Shown piece by piece: positions 1-12,585 of a DNA stretch of 64,000 nt. The notes beneath the pieces are model-generated. The model made no database searches. It saw only the letters and a list, made by a program, of their open reading frames with translations, and was not told the DNA's origin. The DNA comes from Erythrocercus mccallii. Taxonomy: Eukaryota > Chordata > Aves > Passeriformes > Dicruridae. The stretch covers positions 270,615-334,614 of the forward strand of contig VZRG01000774.1 of assembly GCA_013397435.1 (NCBI GenBank), read 5' to 3'. Each line of letters begins with the position of its first letter. Positions within the stretch are counted from its first letter, which is position 1. Both the position numbers and the translations under genes were made by a program.

Positions 1-2070
1 GATTCATTAGAAGGTTACTAGCTCTAAGTAACTTTCAGGTTTTGGCATATTTGCTAAATGTTAAGAAGTTCTCTCTTACCATTTTTAACAGCTCTCTGCT
101 TTGCCCTGACAGCAAGACACACCTCCCATCTCTGCAAATTATGGGAGAAGCACAATGTCATGCAGAGAGATGTAGGACAAGAGAAGACTGCTAGTGTAGT
201 TGACAGCAAATACTCAGACAGGATCAATTTCACACACGGAGTAACCACGCTTTTCTTGGAAGCTGGCATACTCAGCTATTCCTCAGTTAGGAGCAATTAC
301 CAGGAAATTAGCCACCTCAGGTAAATACTGAAAACCTGTTGAAAAGCTGTCTTAAGAATCTAAGTTAAAGAAAATTCCAAATGCTAAATCATTGCTAAAA
401 ATTTGCGATTTCCTTTTAAATATATAACAAGAACCTTAGAGTTATCCATATTTTGTAGCAAGGTTCTTTCCAACCTGAATTACCCTTTGATCCTATGAAA
501 TGTGTAAAACAGAAGTACAAAGGTCCATTTTTCAACTGCAACTTAAGATGAGACAATCAAAATCTGACCAGTTTTCCCCTTTTAAATGAAAGAAGCTGTG
601 TTCCTAATTTTTCTGTCACTTAGCAATGGTCAATTTGTTCTTGCTGTCCTGCCGACATTGCTGGAAGTTCAATTGTTTTGGTGGGAACAGCTCATCCATA
701 TCTAAGTGCTGTGATACTTCAATTCACTGCCCTGCTGAGATAGCAAACCTTTTTGTTGGGGTAGCACAAGCTCTCACTGCAGTCAGACACTTTAGCTGTT
801 CACTGGTGCTACAGATACTCACGGCTTAGGGGTCTACACTCTCAGGGCTGTCAGGAGGGTAGCCAGCCTCCTATAAAAGACTAGTTTAACAAGCAGTTGT
901 TTTAACAACAAGATCTGTACGCAATATTACTTATTTTTCTGTTCAAAACACAGATCAAGTGGAAGGCAGTAGCTTCTAAAGTCTGTGCAGCAACAGCTGG
1001 AACGTAACATTTTAGATCATGTCCTTTGGCTCTTGTTCCAAACCACCATCTGGAGAAATCTCTTTCCACAGTGAAATTGATGAAGACTACAGCAAGGGCA
1101 GTAAAAATAAGCAACTTAAAACAGCTTGAAAATCATCCTGCATTGTTTTTTCCTGAGCAACAATAGGAAGAACTATTTCCATCAGCCCTGAAATCAATCA
1201 AAGATACCAGAAAACAGATTGCATATTCTTCAGTAAAAACACCTTTTTATAGCATAAAGTATTACTTTTGGGCTTTCTACCATTCATAGATCCCAATATC
1301 AGGCATTTATTGGCTATGGTATTTTTCCTATTCTCTGCCCTTTTTTCTTTTTAAATATGCACACACGTTTACAACATTTTCTTCACCTTATGGAAATACA
1401 TATGCAAAAATTAGACTCAGTTAAATTCACACTTTGAGACATTAGTACTTAAACAATCTTTTTGTTGTTGTTGAATATTCCTCCTCCCTCTCCTTCCTTT
1501 CTTTGCAGGATATTTCATATTCCTTCTGTGGAAAAACTAGCCTTTTGACATATGTATGCCAAATAACCTGAATCTGTGCACAGCTCTCATTCCTTCAAAT
1601 TCCCATTTTGTTAGTTTGCAGCTGTAAGGAACTTGAGCTCCAAAAGCCTTGAGACACAGGAAATGTAGGATGAATCCCAGCTTCTCTAACACATTACAGT
1701 GCACACACATGAGATCAGTGTAAGAAGGGGGAGATGCTTTTCTTCATCCTGCATTGCAAAAACAGTCAAGTTCCTATTCAGTCAAACAACTGAGAAAAAA
1801 CATTGTCCACAGCTTGTTGAACTTCAGATGTGTGGCTGTTAAAAGCATTTAGAAAGGGGCAAATAAACTTGTACATCAGAGCATCTCCTTGTTCTATCTC
1901 TTTACTGAGCTGATTTTACTTAAAACACTGATTAACATATGCTAACATATTGGTTAGAATGAACCAATTTGTAAAAAAAAAAAAAAAAAGTAGCAATGAG
2001 GAGTCCGCAGGGGAACTAAAGCTTGGGTATTTCACTTTTAGGATGTGAGCGGTTGCTAACAGCAACCCGT
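1..2070 (-). other. Intron-like AT-rich sequence, no gene recognised
   Basis: Probably the continuing first intron of the minus-strand gene. Reading frames here are short and show no known domain. Apart from the A17 run I see no repeat. Confidence 0.5.
1973..1989 (+). repeat. Homopolymer A17
   Basis: Uninterrupted run of 17 A, with no recognisable retroposed sequence in front of it. Confidence 0.9.
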
Positions 2071-2095
2071 CTCTCTCCCTCCCTCCCTCCCTGCC
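2071..2095 (+). repeat. Pyrimidine repeat (CTCTCTCCCTCCCTCC)
   Basis: CT/CCCT-type simple repeat about 150 bases left of the small CpG patch. Confidence 0.8.
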
Positions 2096-2224
2096 TTTAA
2101 GGGAGAGCGAGATTAGCACGGAACGCCAAAAGGGATGTCCAACACACGTCTCGTTTGGTCAAGGATTACGTTAGAAATTCTAGCTTGAATTACTCTGAGC
2201 AGGTGTGTGTTCTCACCACACATG

Positions 2225-2560
2225 CCGCGTTAATTAAAAAAAGCGGGGGGGAGGAGTGTGTTTAAGACAATAGGAGGCAGAGAAGGCGCAGGAGCGATGG
2301 CCGCCCGGGGGGCGCGGGAGGGACGCGGGGCAGCGGCGGGGGCGGGCGGCAGCGAGCGCGGCTCCCCTGCCCGCCGCACCGCGCCCGGCAGCGCATTACA
2401 GCACGCATTACATCACCGCCTTTGTGCAGGGCTGAGCCACCGCGCAGCCAGGGGAGCGCTGCCAGAGCTGCATCCCCGCATCCATCCCCCAAACCGCACG
2501 GAGGCAGAAAAAGAAGCGATCTGGAGTCACGTCAACCTTCCTCACCCCGCACTGCCGAAA
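2225..2560. promoter_or_regulatory. Small CpG-rich patch, possible secondary promoter
   Basis: About 330 bases of strongly GC- and CpG-rich sequence (GGCCGCCCGGGGGGCGCGGG, GCAGCGGCGGGGGCGGGCGG) in otherwise AT-rich DNA, preceded by a pyrimidine repeat. It contains GC boxes and a duplicated GCATTACA (GCATTACAGCACGCATTACA). Reading frames on both strands through it (2,258-2,632 plus, 2,262-2,492 minus) are long because stops are rare, and show no recognisable domain. It may be an alternative promoter of the minus-strand gene, the promoter of a neighbouring gene or non-coding RNA, or an orphan island. Confidence 0.5.
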
Positions 2561-5500
2561 AGCCTCCCCAGCCGATCCCTTTGGGAAATTTCATTAGAAA
2601 CAAAAAGACCCTTAGCACGTTTAGCTTTATGAACGGATTTCAGACAAGAATAAACAGAAAGGATTTTGCAGATTGTCACGACTAAGAAAGGCAGATTTCA
2701 TTCTTCATTTATCAAATTCGTTCTAGCAGATTATCTCCTTCAGATGACAAAGGCAAGCAGCCCGAATCTCATTAGAGCTACATTTAACACAGCTACTGAA
2801 GTACACAAATTTAACCTAAATCAAGGCTGGGATTTCTTCGTGAACTCAGACTTACTCAGCGCCTACGTTATTGCAGTGAGAAAAGATTAACATCTTGCCT
2901 TCACTTTCTTCCATTTCTGCAGACAGCTACATGTTACTATAAATGCAGCATGTGCACTTTCACGACTCTGGTCAGAAGCACGCTCCCCAACTCAGCACCC
3001 AAATCCAGCATTTCTCAGCAGCTCACCTATCCTCAAGTCATGAGTAAATAAGCTTCAATCTCATTTTTATTAAGTACATGCAGCATATGCAATACCAAGA
3101 CAATTAAGGATATGTAGCTTATGTAATACAAGACAAAGCAAGCAGCTCCCAGTGCTACTTAGGACAGAAATCTGTACACATAATGTTCCAAAGGCATTCA
3201 GATAACTGTTTCTACAGCTTTAATATTCACATGCATCATCAAACAATAATGTTTCTTACAATTAATTACATTAATATTTCTTTGGGAAAAGAGTTATTTG
3301 AAAATAGAGGCACTGCACTGTACTCCCAAGTGCACTAATCAAATTCTCCTTCCACTTAAAGTAAAAATCATGTATGAAATATTGCTCATTTTATAGACCA
3401 AACTAGTTAAAAGCTATTTAAACTTGACTGCAATTTACTACTTCCTACTACTTGCCAGCACAACAAATGCAGCCTAATAGTTGTGAGCATTCACTACTGC
3501 AAGCTCAAATTTTTAACACCGTAACTATGGATGGTGATCCCACTGAAATAACAAATATAGTTACTTTTCTGTTAGCACAGACAGCTTTACACTTCAGTCT
3601 TCTAGAGCATGGATAATACAAAGATGCTATGTGTCCAAACTCTCCAGCCATTCACCTCCATAACACTAAATGTTTTCCATATTATTTTATTTCAATAGAG
3701 GGCATTCCTCACATGGGCATGTTCAAGCACCTCTGATCCTTGCCTTTAAAGAACATGCTGAGACTTACCAGGTGTTATGCAGTATCCTATAGATACCATG
3801 TGATACCATCTGCAAATCAGGATAATGACAATGATTCGACCACTGAAAGTTACAGTATTTTAATTAAGTTCACAAAACTGGCCTAATTTAAACTCAATTA
3901 AAATGGGTTTGTTGGTCTTCTACTACACTGACTCACTTTACAAAAAATTCTAAATGCATATGATTTCCTGGAAAAGCTCTTTCAGACAACAATAGGAGCT
4001 AACATTTTAATTGCTTTAAAAAGCAGCAAAGTACTTTGGCATGTGTATGAATCCATTACTTCAGAAGTCTACAATGTATTTTAAAAGCACTAGGTAAGAT
4101 TTTAACAATGCCTCTTCCTTCAAGTCTTCAGTTCCTGACACCATTATAGATTCACAAAGTTGTCTCTGAAGATTTTAAACTCTAAAACCAATTAGCAGTC
4201 CATAGGTGTACTTCTAAGTGACCTAGCAAGCTTAATTAGAAATATTAAATTCTGTAGAGTAGAACAGTAACAAAAGGGGAATTAAATTTCTTTTAAGCTG
4301 TTTTCATCTTTATTATTTACACACCCAACCCTTCTCATCACATTAAAACACAAGTTTATGGCATCAGTACAGCAACAGTTGCTATGTTGTTTAGTTTGGC
4401 AAATATTTTTATTTTTGTACATTATTAAATAAGAAGCATTCTTTACTAAAGTGCTTTTGGTTTAGAGCCACTTTTATTGTACACAAGTCATTCTTACTTG
4501 CTTATGAGCTCCAATACCCTGATAACCAATTCAAATTGCCAACTCTCATATCTATTATTATTTATAAGAAAAATCCTTTATATTAACTCATGTCAGAGGT
4601 TTACTGAGTCTTTTTCTTTTTTGCCTGGCAGCTATTGTAAGCTTGAACAGGAAGCAGTAGCACATCATTTTTCAGTACATCATTTTGGTATAGAGAGATA
4701 ATGAATGTATTCAGGACTCCACACACGGGGAAGCGTACTGAGTCCGACATTATGTACCAGAGCACAGATAGACTGCAAGACCTGGACTGCAACTTCTTTG
4801 TTAGTAACAGACTCCCCCAAAAGTGTTCATAGCTGATACATCTAACAGCCTCCTTTTTATGCTTCCCTAACTTAGTACAAGTGTATACAACCAGCATCAC
4901 GTAATACATTTGGTATTTAAAAATGTTCTTCCCAAGTCCTTTCTACATGCAGTTCTCCTGATACACTTTATCCTCACTACCACTGCATCAACCTTGCTCA
5001 TGCTGACAACAGGTCAGTTCACTGGCAGTAACCGACTACAAGGGTAATAAAAGTAGACAGAGCATTTTATCTACTATCCATTTACATGTATCAGGAGAGC
5101 TAGTCCAGAAGTTACTGAACAGAACCTGAAGTATATGTGCAGCAGTACAAGGAATCTAGAGACCTTTCCTCCAACAGATGCTCTGACTCAGTATATTTCC
5201 ATTCTCTTGAGAATTAGAAACAAGACTTAGTCCATTACCACACACAATTCACTTGTATACGAATTTACAAATTTACAATTTACAAATATACAAAAGCAGA
5301 CTTAAAGTGCTACTATCATTTCAACATTGTGGAAAGCAATTATAAAGTACTTGAGACTTCTATAAAACAAAACTTTGAACTAACAGGACTTACTCTGTCA
5401 CTTATGCTTGAAATAATGATATGCATGATAACATTAAGAACCTAAGTTACAGCATCACAATCCAGCATCTCTACTTGCCTCAATAGCTTTGTTTTGTAAA

Positions 5501-8500
5501 GGAAGTTCACTTAATATTCAAAATCAACAACGCTGAAGTTTATTTGGATTTATGAGAAAATACCTTGAACGAGTCCAAGAGTTCTGAAACAGGGCCAATA
5601 TCAGAAGCTTAAATTCTCTACCATATCTGAGGTTTGCTGGCAGATGTAAGATAATCCCATCCTTACAGAAGGCCTGCTTTTGACCTCTTTGGGTAATTGA
5701 ATGCCATTAAAATCACTTTTCAAATGTCTGTTCTTACATTCAGATTTTTTTGAACTGTCATATGTCAGGTTTTTTGGCTCAATGACTTTCTATGGGTATA
5801 AGCTCCCTGACTTTGTCAGACTTTTTTTATCTTTCCAATTTAGAGCACACCATTAAAAGGCATTGGCATTTAAGATTTCTTATAAAGGCTTCCAATTAAA
5901 TGTGACAGTCAAGTTTATTGTGATTTCCTGGTTTTTGTTGCTGGTGAACTGTTTGAAATGGCTTATGATTCAGAACAATAGCCCTTTATCTCCACTGAAT
6001 ATTTGCTTTGCTATATCCAAATAACTGAATCACTCTTAGATTAGAGTTATAGCAAGAAAGAATTGCTACAGAGCCTCTAGATAGGAAGTAAAACTTTCCA
6101 GTCTGCTTCAATTTCACCAGTTCAGCCCAGTGTTGCTACCTGGTAGTTTATCAGCACCTGCACCTAGATTACAACTGAATTGAAGGCTTCACTATACCCG
6201 GCATTGTAACTTTTTCTATCAAACATATTAATGCAATATGATACAGTTAGGGTAGGCAAGAAGCAAATATTGGCAGCTGGTGGACAAAGATTTAGAGGAA
6301 AGTTACTTGTAGTTTTCTAAAAAGGAGGGAGTTAATTATTAAGCATTAAGAGTTAACCAAAGTGCTAACTCAGAAGTCCACTAGGAAACTAAAATATTTT
6401 AATTTTTCAGGTACTAACATCTGTGCGAACAGTTATTGATAGCTCATTAAATGGTTGTGGGGGGGCAAATGTGTGCACACATGCACTGGCACACACCAAA
6501 AGCCAAGGAATGGGCTCTGTCAAGTTCCATACAACTGCACTGTCACAAGCATAATTCAGTGAACATTCCCTTTTAGTGGCCAGAGTTTTACAGTAATTAC
6601 CAAAAGCAGGCTGGGGATTCTTGGTTTGATTAATCAGTACCATGTCAGTAGTCTATATTACCATGTTAAGTCAAATATCTCTAACTTACTTTACATTATA
6701 TATTATTTAAAAAATTGTAGGCTGAAATACTCATTTTTGTCTTCCTTAAGGGAAGTTACTGGTCAACATCAGGGCACTGCATCCACATATATGTGCATCT
6801 CCAACAGGAAGGCACAGGTCTATCAACAGTGACTGCCTATAATTAACCCATATGCCTATATCACACAGCAAAAGATACATATAATGTAGACTTAAAAAAA
6901 AAAAAGTCCCTTATGCCTAGTATCTCTGCACACTGATAAAGTACAGTAGGACAGCAGGGTATTAGTGAAGAGCTGGTTCTAGTAACTGACCATTGAGCTA
7001 ATCCAGTTCTGAAATTCCAGCCCATTAAACACACAGGAAATTAGTTACATAAACCAACTGCACCTATGTATTTCTCTTCAGGGGTACCACACATTAGCAG
7101 CTCAACTGAGTTCGGATTTTAACACACTGTGGCACACCCAGTATGTCACCTGTAAAGTTAACTGTGTATGTCATATGCCAGCTAGAGTCTTCAAGCTGGG
7201 AAAGATCTTCAGTGGCTCTCTTTGTTTCCAAGAAGATATGCATATTTCTTTTTAAGGGAAGAATCATGGAAACTCTGCATTACAATATATTACCTATAGC
7301 AGAAAGGAGCACTTGTCGGAAAGCCATGGATCAAATTACAGAGGCCAGAATTACTGTGTAACACCAGTCAGCTACAATGCCATCCTCTGAATTCTTCACT
7401 CTCTAGAATAGCAGCTTTATAGCAAGAAAACAACTGGCTCAAAGATCATCTTTAAACAAATAGTTGTCAGGTGAGCAATGCTATTTTGACACAGGCAGCC
7501 ATTTGCTTATCTGTGTACGTCCTTTATCTCTAATGTCTTCTTCCTTTACTTGGAAGTGGTATTTACCCGAACACACCACAGGCATTCCTTCTTCATAATG
7601 AGTTCAGTATCTGCATTTATGCTCCCTTCAGTGGATGACTAATATTACAAGCACACTATTTTGATTGACACCTAATACCATAGCTGCTATTATCACTTAC
7701 ATCATGCTAAAACATGAAGTGTTACCCACATCTATTTGGTGAGTAAAAGAATACAGAATTGCTTTGACACATTGTCAAGTACTGTCAAGATTCACCCACC
7801 ATAGCTATGTTTTCTGTTTCTCCATCTTACAAGGTCATTAACTAAGAAGCAGAGATGATTTCACCACATTACAGCTACATATTCAATTTCATTTTGAGTA
7901 TTATACAATAATATGCTAGTATGAAACAAAGTTCAAGTAATAGTCAAGTGACTTACCATTCAGAAGTATCAGTACACCAGGTTTTGGTTTTGCGTCCCAT
8001 TTATAAGAACACATTGTTCATACTCCCAGAGACTCAATACATTTGAGGCCGACAGAATGGATAAGCTAAACAGTTCTTGGGAACAATAGCAATTTAAACC
8101 TTTATGCCTTATCAGGAAAAATGAACCCCTATTTCAAAACATTCAAACTAGAGTTCAAGACCCCAGTAAATTTGATCTCGTTTCCATAAATGCTAGGTTT
8201 CTATCTACTATTTCCAAGTCAAAACATTTTTCAATCTTGTTTGAGCGGTCAGATGAAAAAAGGTACAGTACATGTCCCAAATCCAAGTCATCTTTGTCAA
8301 TGTGTATCTTCTGCCTGTACTGTTTGCTTGACTGTCAGTTTGCTTAACAGTTGCTCTGCCTGGATTTACTACCAAATAGGCTTTGACAATGATTGCTGTT
8401 TAATCCTATGTAATACCCAGATGCAACTGTTCCCAGATCAGAGGACAGTTGAAAAACACAGTCTCCTTCCTGGCTACATACAAGCTTGGAGATGTGCTAG

Positions 8501-10970
8501 AAACCTTGTAACCAAAAAACTCAGTAATAGAAAGGACCACTATTGTAAATACCAGCTATTAATCTTTTGTGTATTTATCTATGGCAAGAAAAATATTATT
8601 ATTTTTATTATACATTTCCTTACTCCTTATATAAAACTTCAGTTTAATAAACTGAACTTTCTAATGCTTTTACTTTAGGCAATGACACTCCAATAAAACT
8701 GAGTAACAGAGTTCACGACCTGAGTGTCTGCACTTAAGCCACCCGCCACTAACAGCAAAACACGCCATGTAATTCAAACTCAGCAGTCAACCCACTCATC
8801 TTATACAAGGCTACTATTTCAGTTGTAGAAGCTGTACACTAGCTGGATGTCCACCAACAATTCTCAGTTACTACTGCCACCTTTAGAGATGCCAGCTTCA
8901 AGGATCTGCAGGGGTTTTTTTTGTATTTGGATCAACTGTAAATTTAATCTTGTTTTGTTTTTATGAATTATATGATCTAGATTTGTTACTCAAAATACCT
9001 CAGTGTACACGAGAACTTGCTAGCAAGGAGATTCTGTGTAAGTATATAACAAGGTCTAAAATTATTTCCCTAATCATTTCATCTCTGCTTGAAATATTTA
9101 CTTGAAATAGAATCCTTCAATTATACCTGAACATCCTTACCCCAGTTTCTGAAATGCTTATCCTCCTGAAGAAGATACTGACATGATCTAAAGTCAACAT
9201 ACACACTGCCTTAGAAAATGAGAACTGAAGTGATATTTTAAGTTTATCCTGACCTCTAAAACACAAGAAAGTCCGTTCCAAAGCAAAACTAAAAAACCCC
9301 TACCAACACCCCAGTATTCTGTCTAGTTACTACTCTAAGATACAAACCAATAACCTGCACAATTATTAACTGGCTGATAAATTCATCATTTCAACGTAAG
9401 ACATACTTAAGATTTAGATAACACTCTCCATCAACAATTTAATAAGGAACAAATGAAGCATTAGTAGGGTCAGTAACAACTCATGCCCACAGCATCACAT
9501 AAAATGTAAGATAAATACAGTGAAGAACAAAATATTCTGACTTCACCTTAAAGATAATGTTTTTCTACATCTCAAATCAAAATTCAACATACCTGAATAA
9601 TATAACCTATGGAATTAAATTTCTTAATGCCATTTAGGAGAATGAGGGATTACTACACTCAGACAAAGAAACTGGCTTATTTGAGTGGGTTGACAAAGAC
9701 AAAATATGAAAAAAAAGTAAAAATTTCAGTCATTTCTTGCTAGCACAAGAAATCCAGGCCATAAGTGAAGCATTTCAGCATCTCTACTCCAGGACAGCTC
9801 TTATGAAGCGCCACATCATATCAGACTATGCTTTAAGCCCTATTCACAGGCAGCTGTCTTAATGCTTCAGGAAAAGCAGAATTATGATTTGGCCTCTGCA
9901 TTACCTAAGCTACCCAGTTTACACCACGGAAAAAGGTAATACACTTGTTTTAAATTAAGCACTGCCACTTCAGTGCTGAAAGAACTCAAAGACAAATATT
10001 TAAGATGATGACCTCGAATTAAGACAGTCTTTTCTCTCACACTGTTCTATGGACTACTACTGCTGCACTGTACAGCAGAAGTATTTTGGCAGATAAAGAC
10101 TCCAGCCTCCTGTCAGCACTAGTCTTCCACAGACTTGTTTAACAACTTATACAGCAAAATTAGGAACAAGCCAGATAACTCCTGCATAATTTGCCAATAC
10201 TTTGCAAACCCTTCCTTTGGTTTCCAGGACTTCCAAACTAAGCAGCATGATTTTATTAAACAGTTAACAGCAGACTAGTTCATTTTAAAAAAATGATATA
10301 ACTAAGAAAAGCCTTTTTTAAGCAAATCAAGAGAGACAGAATCTCCTTCTACCATTTTCCTGCGCTTATCATGTAGCAGAATGCTTCCTGATGCGCATAT
10401 CAGAAAGTGTGTCACTGGCAGTCAGCTACACAAAAGGGAAAGCATTTGATCTGTGTCACAGTCAGCGTGTCAATCCGCAGCACTAATACCTTTCCCAACT
10501 AACCTAGGACACAGCCTGTCCTAGCTGAGGGCCACCACAATTCCACATCAGTCTACACAAAAAGAAAATTAATAAACCCCTCATTCTTCTTCAGGAAATG
10601 AGAGTACAAAGGAAACCAACAAGGAATCTCTTTCAGCAGTTTCCAGACAACATGCCTCTAACATGACTCAGGCACTTGAAAGAGTGTTTTACCACGAAAC
10701 ATTGCTCCATACATCAGCAATTACTTCAGTAAGACTATGCCAACTATGTAAGCAATTCAACTTAGAACAGGGTGCCAGGGTTTACTGCTGAACATGAATG
10801 CAGCTCACTGTGACAGGCCAGTAAGTATCTGTGTAGTACTACAGCTGGCTCTGCCAACATCATGTGGGCAAACCTATCAAAGAAACTATTTTCCCCCAAA
10901 TAATCAGAAAAAAAAGAGCGCCTAATACACACGACCTAACTCCAAGCTAAACACAGATCACATAGCAAAC
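2561..10970 (-). other. Intron-like AT-rich sequence, no gene recognised
   Basis: No transposon, RNA gene or convincing coding exon seen in 8.4 kb. The longest frame (8,190-8,678, plus, 162 codons) is rich in Leu/Ile/Phe/Lys with no domain and no splice context, and looks like chance. One 41-base exon-like segment near 3,775-3,815 is discussed under findings. A few short direct repeats occur, such as imperfect copies of AATTTACAA near 5,264-5,292. Confidence 0.5.
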
Positions 10971-10974
10971 TCTT

Positions 10975-11250
10975 TCATTTGCAGTGGCAGGCACATTTAG
11001 GCCAGGCCTGCGAATACTCACTTCTGCCCAGCATCTGCCTGGCTGCTTGCACCATGGGGACAGGGAGAAAGGAGCCCAGCTGTGTCTGCCTGTAATCCTG
11101 AGACCACCACCAGCCACTCACTCGCCCCTCGGCACACACAGACAAGTCTCCAAGACACAAACCCACATCCTGTTGCAACAGCCTGCATACCTAGCGAAAG
11201 CAGCAGCACACGTGGTGAAGCTACAAACTGACCACTGTCCTCATTTTCTG
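10975..11250 (-). other. GC-richer segment with an exon-like structure (11,022-11,190)
   Basis: About 270 bases clearly richer in G+C than the surroundings. On the minus strand it has an acceptor-like TTTCGCTAG, a 169-base segment open in the frame continuing from the first coding exon (56 codons, starting GMQAVATGCGFVSW), and a good donor GAA|GTGAGTATT. The translation has no recognisable domain and the plus strand is also open, so this may be an alternative exon, an old repeat, or chance. Confidence 0.25.
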
Positions 11251-11704
11251 TGTCCTTTCATAGAGTGTCATCTCCATGTTAGTCTTCTATTTTTTCTTGA
11301 AGCAGCACTGCAGTATTAAACCATCAAGTTAGAATTTACTCCATTTTTTCCCAATAAAATTTCTAAACCATTCTTTTTAGTTTACATGAGCATGTAAGAG
11401 AGATTTGGATTTGCAGGTTAGAGGTAAACTTTTTACTAGTCACAGAAACAATTCTCATTCTGCAAATCTTTTTTTAATATTAAATCTTATTTGAATTTAA
11501 TTCTCAGTACATTCTTGCTTAAAAGCATTAAATGTCAGTGAATATTGAAAATCTTTCTATACCCTTCAAGTGAACAGAAGCCTGTTACTTGAAATAAGTA
11601 AACCAAAAATTCTCAAGTAACAAGGGTACCCGGGTCCATTTTAGGACCCTGAAAGCCAAAGCAGCTCCCACTGGCTCTGCGTAACGTGGATCCTGGCTCC
11701 AAAC

Positions 11705-12312
11705 ACAGAACGGCTCAGACTGGAAGGAATCTTCAGAGGCTCACAGCTCAGTCCCCTTCTCAAAGCAGGATCAGCTCTGAGGTCAGACTAGGTTGCTCAG
11801 GGTTTAATGCAATTGAGTCCTGAAAATCTCCAGAGCTCAACCACCCTTGTACTGAAAACCTGCCATGTTTCATCTCATGACTGTTTCTTGTTCCTCCCAC
11901 CACATGTATCAAGAACCTGATTTCTCAGTTTGCTCTTTCTCAGTATCAGAAGGTTATGATTAGGTAACCCTGAAGCTGCCTTGTCTCCAGACTGAATTTC
12001 AGCCTCTCCTCACAGGGTAACGTGTCCAACCCAACAATGTTGGTTGCTCACCAGCTGGACTCAACACAGTATTCCAGACAGTGAATACCATGTGAAAACT
12101 GATCATCTCAATCTACTAGCTAAATTCCTGTGGACACAGCCCAGGACACTGCTGCCCTTCTTCACTGCTAGAGCACACTGCCGGCTCATCTTCAGCCTAC
12201 TGTCCAACAGGACAGCCAGCAATTTCTATACACAGCTGCTATCAACCACCCAGTCCCCACACTATCAATCCACTATTGGTTGATCCTCTCCTCCCTGAAT
12301 CCTCTTTGTAGG
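11705..12312 (-). mobile_element. CR1 retrotransposon fragment (3' half, minus orientation)
   Basis: The plus strand shows the antisense of CR1: ACGGCTCAGACTGGAAGGAA at the 3' end, then GGTTGCTCAGGG, GCTGGACTCAACACAGTATTC and GCACACTGCCGGCTCATCTTC, which correspond in order to the CR1 tail and the ORF2 C-terminal coding region. It is strongly diverged with internal deletions, so it is an old insertion. It lies in the sense orientation relative to the minus-strand gene. Confidence 0.85.
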
Positions 12313-12329
12313 TACAAACACCTAATAGA

Positions 12330-12585
12330 TCTTTGAGGTGGAAAAGAAGGCATTGAGGAACTCAACCTCTGCATCAGTGGAAATTAAACCTCCCACCCCA
12401 CTCTGCAGCAGCACGTTTTCCTTCTTTAGTCTCCTTTTGTTAATGTTGCAGCAGCACTATTTGTGGCCCTCAATGTCTACTTCTTATTTCAAGTCTAGCT
12501 GGACATTTGCTTTCCTTTGCATTGCTACCTGGCATTTTTTCTGCAGATTAACAGTTAACTTTCTGCAGGTTAACAAGTAAACTTT
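12330..12585 (-). mobile_element. CR1 ORF2 fragment, more 5' part (minus orientation)
   Basis: Antisense of the CR1 ORF2 region between the endonuclease and reverse-transcriptase parts: GAAGGCATTGAGGAACTCA, then CTTTAGTCTCCTTTTGTTAAT and GTCTAGCTGGACATTTG. It follows the previous fragment in the correct order but skips most of the reverse-transcriptase region. It is either the same insertion after an internal deletion or an independent fragment. Confidence 0.65.

Noticed and set aside
8190..8678. 162-codon plus-strand frame
   Set aside because: AT-rich composition, no domain, no regulatory context; probably chance.
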